Shown: positions 1-5,251 of the stretch, piece by piece
Numbering within the stretch: position 1 is the stretch's first letter
Layout of the letters: the number at the start of each line of letters is the position of its first letter
Assembly: GCA_020056155.1 (NCBI GenBank)
Contig: JAGVII010000019.1
Coordinates: 1-5,251 of the forward strand
Direction of reading: 5' to 3'
Source: Afipia sp.
Lineage (GTDB): Bacteria > Pseudomonadota > Alphaproteobacteria > Rhizobiales > Xanthobacteraceae
Length of the DNA stretch: 5,251 nt
Notes under the pieces: model-generated
Seen by the model: only the letters and a program-made list of their open reading frames with translations
What the model was told of the DNA's origin: nothing
Databases searched by the model: none
Translations under genes and position numbers: made by a program

Positions 1-408
1 TACATATCGGCCGCGATCGGACTGACTGAACAAATAGATCAACACTGGTATGAGCAGGATCTTTCCCATCGGCGTGAGGCCTCGAAGCCGTTCAGACCAA
101 GAAAAATCGATGGCCCAGAGTACGCCGAGCAGGGCGACGAGGCATAGTCCGAGCGCCGCCATGCTCGCGGGGTGCCTCAGCGATCGAAAAAACGCTGCTG
201 GCTTCACGGTTGTGAGAAAACCGAGCAGAACGGCTAATCCGCACGATGAAGCCACGGATGTTGACCATGGCAACGCGCCCGCTGCGATAATGGCGAAGTT
301 CTCGGTCCCTTTTCTCCGCGCGGACTGTGCGAGCGCTCGATTCGGCCCGATCCATACGAAAAAGCCGAGCCAGACGTCGGTCAATTCCCGTTTGATGACG
401 GCGTACAT
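1..408 (-). CDS. O-antigen ligase/polymerase family membrane protein, N-terminal part (cut by window edge)
   Basis: The minus-strand frame is open from ATG at 408 to base 1, giving 136 residues with no stop; the C-terminal part lies outside the window. A TAG lies in frame upstream of the ATG, and AAAGGGG (419-413) sits 4 nt before it, so the start is well supported. The short N-terminal cytosolic stretch is basic (RRKG near 31-34). Hydrophobic segments follow at about 38-66, 80-100 and 113-127. The first contains ALPWSTS (45-51), and PASMAALG and SERLRGLTPMGK follow. This pattern recalls alphaproteobacterial O-antigen ligase/Wzy_C family proteins, usually about 400 residues long. Those inner-membrane enzymes transfer undecaprenyl-linked O-polysaccharide to lipid A-core. 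The catalytic periplasmic loop would be in the missing part, so ligase and polymerase cannot be told apart. The gene is divergent from the LptF gene. Confidence 0.72.
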   Translation of the reverse strand, partial: MYAVIKRELTDVWLGFFVWIGPNRALAQSARRKGTENFAIIAAGALPWSTSVASSCGLAVLLGFLTTVKPAAFFRSLRHPASMAALGLCLVALLGVLWAIDFSWSERLRGLTPMGKILLIPVLIYLFSQSDRGRYV

Positions 409-412
409 TATG

Positions 413-419
413 CCCCTTT
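413..419 (-). promoter_or_regulatory. Ribosome binding site of the O-antigen ligase gene
   Basis: Read on the minus strand this is AAAGGGG, ending 4 nt before the ATG at 408. It fixes the start of the gene, because the frame is closed by a TAG shortly upstream. Confidence 0.6.
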
Positions 420-520
420 GTGGCTATTTTTTAGGTGCGGGTGGTGGGAAATATGCGATATAGCTCAAGGCGATAACTTCTGTGTGGCGGTCATGGCCGT
501 CTTCAAATCGGACTGTACCC

Positions 521-525
521 GGAAG
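521..525 (+). promoter_or_regulatory. Ribosome binding site of lptF
   Basis: GGAAG lies 4 nt before ATG 530. It favours this start over the in-frame GTG at 482, which has no purine-rich site before it and would add 16 residues (MWRSWPSSN...) that do not look like an LptF N-terminus. Confidence 0.45.
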
Positions 526-529
526 CTGG

Positions 530-1684
530 ATGAGCGCAATCGACGGCTATATCGTGCGGGCGACGTTGCTGGCGTTCTTGTTGATTGTCGTCTCATTGAC
601 GGGAGTCATATGGATCACGCAAGCGCTGCGCGGCATCGATTTGATGACGGGGCAGGGACAGTCGATACTGGTGTTCCTCGGCGTCACCGGATTGGCCATA
701 CCGCTGCTGGCGATGATCATCTCGCCGATCGCGCTGCTCATCGCGGTTATGCACACCCTCAACAGGCTTGCCACCGACTCGGAAATCATCGTGATGAACG
801 CCGCAGGGCTGTCGCCCGGCAGGCTTCTGCGCCCGTTTCTATTTGCGACATGCGTGGTCAGCCTGCTCGTCGCGTTTCTTTCGCTTTATCTGGCGCCTGA
901 ATGCATGCGCGCTTTGCGGCGATGGCAGACCGAGATCGGCGCAGACGTCCTCACCAATATCCTGCGGCCGGGTGAATTCCAGAAACTCGGCCCGTTGACG
1001 ATCCGCATCCAGGGCCGGCAGCCCGGCGGGCTCCTCGTCGGAATTTTCATCGATGACCAGCGCAATCCATCGGAACGGATCGACATTCTCGCGGATCGCG
1101 GCACGGTTCAGAAGAATGAGCGGGGCTCGTTTCTCATTCTTCAGGATGGCAACCTGCAGCGTTTCGAAACCGGCAAGCGGGAGCCGGCTCTTGTTGCATT
1201 CGCCAGCTATGCGTTCGATTTGTCCCAGTTCTCCAACGTGGTCCAGAGCGTGACATATGGCCCTCGCGAGAGGTCGATGGGTGATCTGATTTCGCCGCCG
1301 CCCGACGACCCTGTCTTCAAGCGAATTCCAGGAGAGTTCCGGTCTGAACTGCACGACCGGATTTTTGCGCCGATCTATCCCTTCGTCTTCATCCTGATGG
1401 CATTCGCCATTCTCGGCGCCCCGCGCACGACCCGGCAGAACCGCAATTTTGCCATCGGGGTTCTTGTCGTCGGCATTCTCGTTCTGCGTATCGCGGGCTT
1501 CGGCCTTTCGACTATATCGACGTCGCAGCCTGCCGCCGTATTCGTTCAGTACTTCATGCTGGCGGCGGTCAGCGCGGGCAGTGTCTGGATGATCATGCGT
1601 GGCGTGATCGTAGACGCGCCTGCAAACCTTTTGGGATGGATCAATGGTCTGCTCAGTCGCGGTGTGTCGCTCAGGCCGCAGTGA
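530..1684 (+). CDS. lptF: LPS export ABC transporter permease, LptF type
   Basis: The protein has 384 residues from ATG 530, the usual length for LptF/LptG (YjgP/YjgQ family, PF03739). LptF pairs with LptG in the inner membrane and, driven by the LptB ATPase, extracts LPS and passes it to LptC and the periplasmic bridge. Three hydrophobic segments lie in the N-terminal part (about 12-32, 46-75 and 101-122). Between the second and third is the likely LptB-coupling stretch, TDSEIIVMNAAGLSP (82-96). A soluble, beta-rich region follows (about 130-265, the periplasmic jellyroll domain). Three more spans come at about 278-296, 304-325 and 335-357. The IDLMT and TDSEIIVMNAAG segments favour LptF over LptG. 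No lptG follows; the next plus-strand gene is gmd. It could therefore be the only lptF, displaced from lptG, or a second copy tied to this glycan locus. Confidence 0.85.
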   Translation: MSAIDGYIVRATLLAFLLIVVSLTGVIWITQALRGIDLMTGQGQSILVFLGVTGLAIPLLAMIISPIALLIAVMHTLNRLATDSEIIVMNAAGLSPGRLLRPFLFATCVVSLLVAFLSLYLAPECMRALRRWQTEIGADVLTNILRPGEFQKLGPLTIRIQGRQPGGLLVGIFIDDQRNPSERIDILADRGTVQKNERGSFLILQDGNLQRFETGKREPALVAFASYAFDLSQFSNVVQSVTYGPRERSMGDLISPPPDDPVFKRIPGEFRSELHDRIFAPIYPFVFILMAFAILGAPRTTRQNRNFAIGVLVVGILVLRIAGFGLSTISTSQPAAVFVQYFMLAAVSAGSVWMIMRGVIVDAPANLLGWINGLLSRGVSLRPQ

Positions 1685-1777
1685 CGTAGTCGGAACTCAA
1701 CTCAGCGCAATTTAACCGCCGATAATGTCATGATGATACAAGCGGCACGCTGGCGATAATGAAGGTCAATAGAGCTG
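1685..1777 (+). promoter_or_regulatory. Intergenic gap before gmd, possible promoter
   Basis: This 93-bp gap separates two genes on the same strand. TTAACC (1712-1717) and GATACA (1735-1740) are 17 bp apart and match the sigma-70 boxes only partly. GATAAT occurs at 1721-1726 and 1755-1760 without a good -35. No hairpin with a T-run closes lptF, so read-through from lptF to gmd is possible. This is a weak call. Confidence 0.2.
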
Positions 1778-2866
1778 ATGAAGAAAACCGCGCTTATTAC
1801 AGGGATTACCGGTCAGGACGGCGCATACCTTGCGGAGTTGTTGCTGTCCAAGGGATACTCGGTTCACGGGATCAAGCGGCGCACATCGCTATTCAACACT
1901 GATCGTATCGATCACCTGTATCATGATCCGCACGATAAGGGTTACGATCTGACCCTCCATCATGGCGATCTGACGGATTCATCGAGCCTCATCCGGATCG
2001 TGCAGGAAGTCCAGCCTGACGAGATCTACAACCTCGCCGCACAGAGTCATGTCGCGGTATCGTTCGAGGAGCCTGAATACACCGCCAACTCGGATGCGCT
2101 CGGTCCGCTGCGGATCCTCGAAGCGATCCGTATTCTTGGGCTTGAAAAGAAGACCCGGTTTTATCAGGCTTCAACCTCCGAGCTGTACGGACTCGTCCAG
2201 GAAATCCCCCAGAAAGAAACGACGCCCTTTTACCCGCGATCGCCTTACGCCGTCGCGAAGTTGTACGCATACTGGATCACGGTGAACTACCGCGAGGCTT
2301 ACGGCCTGTTCGCCTGCAACGGCATCCTGTTCAATCATGAATCGCCAATCCGCGGCGAGACTTTCGTCACGCGAAAAATTACGCGCGCGCTGGCCCGCAT
2401 CAAACTCGGTCTTCAGGAGAAGGTCTATCTCGGCAACCTGAACGCGCTGCGCGATTGGGGGCACGCGCGCGACTATGTCGAGATGCAATGGCGGATGTTG
2501 CAGCAGGACGTAGCCGAGGACTATGTCATCGCGACTGGCGAACAGCACTCGGTTCGAGAGTTTCTCGAGGTTGCTGCAAGGGAGGTCGATATCGCCATTC
2601 GTTGGGAGGGCGAGGGCGTTGACGAAAAGGGATACGAGGTTTCCACGGGACGATGTATCGTCGAAGTCGATCCGCGATATTTCCGGCCTGCGGAGGTTGA
2701 GACGCTTTTGGGCGATCCGGCAAAGGCATACCAGAAACTCGGTTGGTCGCCGACGACATCTTTCGTCGAATTGGTCATTGAGATGATGAGGGAGGATTTG
2801 AAGGCTGCGCAACGAGACGAACTTGTGAAGCAGCACGGTTTTAAGCATTTTAGTTATAATGAATAA
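1778..2866 (+). CDS. gmd: GDP-mannose 4,6-dehydratase
   Basis: This cytosolic, NADP-dependent SDR enzyme turns GDP-D-mannose into GDP-4-keto-6-deoxy-D-mannose, the precursor of GDP-fucose, GDP-D-rhamnose, GDP-perosamine and GDP-colitose. Its 362 residues are the normal length, and the N-terminus MKKTALITG is typical, supporting ATG 1778. The Shine-Dalgarno is weak (GAAGG 1761-1765 is rather far; AGAG 1771-1774 is near). Visible features in order: Rossmann motif TGITGQDG (8-15); [13 protein letters not shown] (33-45), which holds the NADP phosphate; GDLTD (63-67); YNLAAQSHV (84-92); catalytic Thr133 and Glu135 in STSELYG; Tyr157 and Lys161 in YAVAK; substrate-site segments [15 protein letters not shown] (186-200) and [17 protein letters not shown] (298-314). 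All expected catalytic residues are present. No fucose synthase, perosamine synthase or classical Rmd is in view. The next gene is a divergent relative. Confidence 0.95.
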   Translation: MKKTALITGITGQDGAYLAELLLSKGYSVHGIKRRTSLFNTDRIDHLYHDPHDKGYDLTLHHGDLTDSSSLIRIVQEVQPDEIYNLAAQSHVAVSFEEPEYTANSDALGPLRILEAIRILGLEKKTRFYQASTSELYGLVQEIPQKETTPFYPRSPYAVAKLYAYWITVNYREAYGLFACNGILFNHESPIRGETFVTRKITRALARIKLGLQEKVYLGNLNALRDWGHARDYVEMQWRMLQQDVAEDYVIATGEQHSVREFLEVAAREVDIAIRWEGEGVDEKGYEVSTGRCIVEVDPRYFRPAEVETLLGDPAKAYQKLGWSPTTSFVELVIEMMREDLKAAQRDELVKQHGFKHFSYNE

Positions 2867-2904
2867 TTTCTGAAACGAGAGAGACCTCGCCAATTTCGGC
2901 ATGG

Positions 2905-2931
2905 CGCTGCAGCGGATATTCAGCGGTTTTT
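2905..2931 (+). terminator. Weak terminator-like hairpin after gmd
   Basis: CGCTG (2905-2909) can pair with CAGCG (2921-2925) across an 11-nt loop, and the stem is followed by G and TTTTT (2927-2931). The stem has only five pairs and the loop is long, so it would at best attenuate. The short palindrome CGCTGCAGCG (2905-2914) offers a competing fold. Confidence 0.25.
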
Positions 2932-2955
2932 GTGTCTGATCGAGATGCTTGCAGC

Positions 2956-2961
2956 TATAAG
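2956..2961 (+). promoter_or_regulatory. Possible -10 box before the GMD-like gene
   Basis: TATAAG matches the TATAAT consensus at five of six positions. It lies in an AT-rich stretch and would start a transcript about 2967, just before the GAGGA at 2975. No good -35 lies 16-18 bp upstream; TTGTGT at 2930-2935 is 20 bp away. It needs experimental support. Confidence 0.3.
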
Positions 2962-2974
2962 TTGCTTTTGAATC

Positions 2975-2979
2975 GAGGA
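2975..2979 (+). promoter_or_regulatory. Ribosome binding site that sets the TTG start of the GMD-like gene
   Basis: GAGGA sits 6 nt before TTG 2986, an ideal distance. The only longer in-frame start nearby, GTG 2932, follows a T-run with no Shine-Dalgarno. TTG 2980 is too close to the site. Confidence 0.65.
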
Positions 2980-2985
2980 TTGATA

Positions 2986-4026
2986 TTGAGTTGCGTTTTA
3001 ATCACAGGAGCATCCGGTCAGGATGGTTATTACCTGATCAACCTGCTTCGCCGGCAGGGGTGTGCTGTGCACGCTCAGTCGCGCGGTCAGGTTCATCCGA
3101 ATTTGCATCAGGACGGAACGTCCTGGCATGTTGGTGATCCCGCGGATCGTGACTTCCTCGAATCGCTGATCACGACTGTGATGCCTGACGAGATTTACAA
3201 TCTCGCTGCTGTCTCGCGACCGATCCAGAGTTGGGGCGCGCCACGGGAGACGGCCGACGTCAATGCTCTTGTCCCGCAAGATATTTGCGAGCTTTTGCTC
3301 AAGCATAAGCCGGACTGCCGTTTATTCCAGGCCTCGTCATCCGAGATTTTCGGAGATGCGGCCCATCACGCCCAGAATGAACAGACATCGTGCGTTCCAA
3401 AGTCGCCTTATGGGGCCGCGAAGCTATATGCTCATCGAATCGTCGGTGCATATCGGGCGCAATACGGATTGCATGTTTCGACCGGCATTCTGTTCAACCA
3501 TGAAAGCCCCAAGCGCCCGCTTTCGTACGTATCACAGAAAATCGCCTATGCCGCCGCCGCTGTCTCGCTCGGCTTGAGCGAAACACCCGAAACCGACGAG
3601 CGTGGCCGGCCGATATTGCTGGACGGAAAAATGACCTTGGGCGATTTGAGCGTTCGGCGGGACTTCGGTTTTGCCGGCGACTATGTGGAGGCCATGCGGT
3701 TAATTGTTAAGCATCCAAACGCGGATGATTATGTCATCGGCACAGGTCAGGATCATTCGATTGAGGATTTTTGCCACCAGGCATTCAGCCTGATCGGCCG
3801 CAAGTGGACGGACCACGTTGTTGTGGATCCCGGACTTATCCGCAAGGTCGATAGCCGCTATACGCGCGCGGACACCGCCAAAATCCGTTCAGTATTGAAC
3901 TGGCGGCCAAGCGTCGATTTTCAAGCGCTTGTTTCGATGATGGTCAAAGCACAGATTGCATCCATCAAGGATAGTATATCGTTGGGTGAGAAGCCGGACG
4001 GTGGTTACCACAGCGTTGAATCTTGA
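2986..4026 (+). CDS. GMD-like NAD(P)-dependent SDR enzyme (GDP-sugar dehydratase/reductase/epimerase, step unresolved)
   Basis: From TTG 2986 this is a 346-residue extended SDR protein beginning MSCVLITGASGQDG. The start is set by GAGGA at 2975-2979 and by the Rossmann motif at residues 7-14, as in Gmd. It also has YNLAAVSRP (71-79), SSSEIFG (117-123, Ser118 and Glu120), Tyr142 and Lys146 in YGAAK, NHESPKR (171-177) and DYVIGTGQDHS (248-258). These mark it as a relative of Gmd rather than of the shorter Rmd or GDP-fucose synthase. Differences from the Gmd next to it: Ser replaces the catalytic Thr; the RR pair (34-35 of Gmd) is reduced to SRG; about 14 residues are missing after it; a 15-residue insert lies at about 200-214 (PETDERGRP...); TRK becomes [12 protein letters not shown] is missing near the C-terminus. 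Possible roles are a GDP-4-keto-6-deoxymannose reductase, an epimerase, or a dehydratase for another GDP-sugar such as GDP-heptose. The GT gene downstream overlaps it. Confidence 0.8.
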   Translation: MSCVLITGASGQDGYYLINLLRRQGCAVHAQSRGQVHPNLHQDGTSWHVGDPADRDFLESLITTVMPDEIYNLAAVSRPIQSWGAPRETADVNALVPQDICELLLKHKPDCRLFQASSSEIFGDAAHHAQNEQTSCVPKSPYGAAKLYAHRIVGAYRAQYGLHVSTGILFNHESPKRPLSYVSQKIAYAAAAVSLGLSETPETDERGRPILLDGKMTLGDLSVRRDFGFAGDYVEAMRLIVKHPNADDYVIGTGQDHSIEDFCHQAFSLIGRKWTDHVVVDPGLIRKVDSRYTRADTAKIRSVLNWRPSVDFQALVSMMVKAQIASIKDSISLGEKPDGGYHSVES

Positions 4027-5180
4027 TGCGAATCCTTCATGCCTACAAAGTCTATCTTCCCAATGTCTTCGGCGGCATACCGGCTGTTATAGCGATGTTG
4101 GCGATGCTCCAGCGACTGGGTTTCAAGACGGACGTTCTTGTTGCTTGCCAGCGTGGTGTTGGACGCAAGTATGAATTCGAGGGCGTGAACGTCGAAGCCA
4201 CCTCGTCCATCGGGACGGTTATGTCTACGCCATTGGCGCCGACCTATCCATTCAGATTCATCGAACGTGCGCGGTCAGCTGATATTGTGGTGCATCACGC
4301 ACCGTTTCCGTTGACTGATATCGGGGTTTTGCTGATGCCAAGGGACACGGTCCTGATTGTGCATTGGCATGCGGAGGTGATCGGCCGGCCGTGGCTGATG
4401 CGGATTCTGTCGCCATTCATTCGGCATTCGCTCAGGCGGGCCGACAGGATTGTGGTTTCCGATCGCGTCATCGTCGATAATTCTCCCTTCCTGAAGGAAT
4501 TCGCCGAAAAGTGCGTTGTCGTTCCATACGGATGCGATGACGCGTACTGGGGAAAACTGAGCTCAGGAGAACAACGGGCTGTCGATGATCTGCAAAGGAA
4601 GTATCCCAGGCTCATCGTCTCTGTCGGCCGGCTCGTCAGCTATAAGGGCTATGAGGTCTTTCTTCACGCGATGCGGGATGTCGACGCGGACGCTGTGATC
4701 GTCGGCGAGGGGCAGCTCAAGGCTAACCTCATCAAACTTGCGGAAGAACTCGGTGTCCTCGATCGGGTGACATTTCTGGGCGTGCTCGAGTCCCACGAGG
4801 TCAAGCAATACATTCACGCTGCCAGGGTGTTTGCGTTTCCGTCCGTTACGGAAGCCGAGGCTTTCGGGATCGTTCAGCTGGAGGCGATGTCCGCGGGCAA
4901 GCCGGTCGTCAACACAGCTCTGGCGACGGCGGTCCCCAATGTGGCGCGGGATGGTATGGAGGGGCTTACCGTTCCACCGAGCCAGCCTGCTGCGCTTGCA
5001 GATGCGCTCCGCCGTCTGTTGGATCAGCCCGACTACGCGGTCAGTCTGGGCAAGGCCGGGAAGGAGCGAGTCCGCGCCGAGTTCAGCCAGCCTCTGTTCC
5101 TAAGCCGCATGCAAGAGGTCTATAAGGAAGCCCTTCAACGTCGTTGCGCAGTTCGCAATGGCGAGGCGCGGGGCGGGTAA
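4026..5180 (+). CDS. GT4-family glycosyltransferase, WbpZ-like
   Basis: ATG 4026 shares its A with the preceding stop (TGATG, 4024-4028). No Shine-Dalgarno is evident, so translation is probably coupled. The 384-residue protein has the two-domain GT-B build of family GT4. The N-terminal domain opens MRILHAYKVYLPNVFGGIPAVI, with the acceptor-side glycine pair at 16-17, and HWHAE lies at 113-117. The C-terminal donor domain carries VPYG (166-169), VGRLVSYKG (200-208), VGEGQ (226-230) and the retaining-GT EX7E motif, Glu278 to Glu286, in EAFGIVQLE. The opening and overall length recall WbpZ/WbpY-type mannosyl- or D-rhamnosyltransferases that build common-antigen polysaccharides from GDP-sugars. 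This fits its place after gmd. No signal peptide or membrane span is seen, so it acts at the cytosolic face on a lipid-linked acceptor. Sugar and linkage cannot be read from the sequence. Confidence 0.88.
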   Translation: MRILHAYKVYLPNVFGGIPAVIAMLAMLQRLGFKTDVLVACQRGVGRKYEFEGVNVEATSSIGTVMSTPLAPTYPFRFIERARSADIVVHHAPFPLTDIGVLLMPRDTVLIVHWHAEVIGRPWLMRILSPFIRHSLRRADRIVVSDRVIVDNSPFLKEFAEKCVVVPYGCDDAYWGKLSSGEQRAVDDLQRKYPRLIVSVGRLVSYKGYEVFLHAMRDVDADAVIVGEGQLKANLIKLAEELGVLDRVTFLGVLESHEVKQYIHAARVFAFPSVTEAEAFGIVQLEAMSAGKPVVNTALATAVPNVARDGMEGLTVPPSQPAALADALRRLLDQPDYAVSLGKAGKERVRAEFSQPLFLSRMQEVYKEALQRRCAVRNGEARGG

Positions 5181-5186
5181 GCGTTG

Positions 5187-5251
5187 ATGCTGATGGCCAG
5201 GCAAGGGCAGGCACGTGGTCAGGCGGGAATGGCGTTGCAGGATGCCATCGA
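5187..5251 (+). CDS. Start of an unidentified downstream gene (cut by window edge)
   Basis: A frame opens at ATG 5187, 6 nt after the glycosyltransferase stop, and stays open to the end (MLMARQGQARGQAGMALQDAI, 21 codons). In-frame ATGs also occur at 5193 and 5229, so the true start is uncertain. The tight spacing suggests an operon member. The visible residues match no family that I recognise, and 65 bp is too short to exclude a chance frame. Confidence 0.35.
   Translation, partial: MLMARQGQARGQAGMALQDAI

Larger units (their letters stand above)
409..529. promoter_or_regulatory. Divergent intergenic region between ligase gene and lptF
   Basis: This 121-bp gap separates two genes reading away from each other, so promoters for both directions should lie here or overlap the gene starts. 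AT-rich patches occur around 424-432 and 449-463 (ATATGCGATATAGC). I see no convincing paired -35/-10 boxes on either strand and no clear operator palindrome. The call rests on gene orientation only. Confidence 0.4.

Noticed and set aside
50..463. Plus-strand open frame of 137 codons
   Set aside because: It is antisense to the ligase-like gene. Its product is rich in Arg, Ser and Pro with no domain pattern, while the minus-strand frame has clean membrane segments and a ribosome site.
16..515. ATCGGACTG repeated at 16-24 and 507-515
   Set aside because: It is a nine-base match with no extension, one copy in coding sequence; chance is sufficient.
418..900. Plus-strand frame of 160 codons overlapping the start of lptF
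   Set aside because: It is a frame-shifted shadow of lptF. Its product is rich in His, Arg and Ala and unlike any family, whereas the lptF frame gives a full-length permease.
839..1354. Minus-strand frame of 171 codons opposite lptF
   Set aside because: It is a shadow of the LptF periplasmic-domain coding sequence, with no recognisable features.
1741..1751. AGCG-GCA-CGCT mini-hairpin as a terminator for lptF
   Set aside because: It has only four base pairs and no T-run follows.
1720..1761. CGATAATG occurring twice (1720-1727 and 1754-1761) before gmd, as a possible operator repeat
   Set aside because: The same 8-mer also occurs at 285-292 inside the ligase gene. An 8-base match is expected by chance in a window this size, and flanking bases do not extend it.
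2171..2902. Long minus-strand frame (243 codons) opposite gmd
   Set aside because: It lies wholly opposite well-conserved gmd coding sequence and its 3' flank. It shows no motif, and long antisense frames are common in GC-rich genes.

Overview
The window looks like part of a lipopolysaccharide/O-antigen locus from an alphaproteobacterium. The style of the proteins (an O-antigen ligase with an ALPWSTS segment and an LptF with TDSEIIVMNAAG) fits Bradyrhizobium, Rhodopseudomonas and relatives. That assignment comes from recalled family resemblance, not from a search. There are no RNA genes, mobile elements or CRISPR arrays that I can support.

Layout. On the left, a minus-strand gene (408 down to 1, cut by the window edge) encodes the N-terminal third of a multi-membrane-span O-antigen ligase/polymerase. 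A 121-bp divergent gap separates it from a plus-strand series. This series starts with an LptF-type permease of the LPS export ABC transporter (530-1684). After a 93-bp gap comes GDP-mannose 4,6-dehydratase, gmd (1778-2866). After a 119-bp, AT-rich gap with a weak terminator-like hairpin and a possible -10 box comes a second, divergent GMD-like short-chain dehydrogenase/reductase (2986-4026, TTG start). A GT4 glycosyltransferase (4026-5180) follows, overlapping it by one base (TGATG). A further reading frame starts at 5187 and runs off the right edge.

How they fit together. Gmd converts GDP-D-mannose to GDP-4-keto-6-deoxy-D-mannose. The GMD-like paralogue next to it could carry out a later or parallel GDP-sugar step. 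The GT4 enzyme resembles the WbpZ-type transferases that use GDP-mannose or GDP-rhamnose. The plausible product is a 6-deoxyhexose (for example D-rhamnose-like) or related glycan. The ligase would join it to lipid A-core, and the Lpt bridge, of which LptF is part, would move the finished LPS to the outer membrane.

The two points most worth a second look are the LptF gene without LptG beside it, and the paralogue, which keeps the SDR catalytic residues but has changed several GMD-specific segments.
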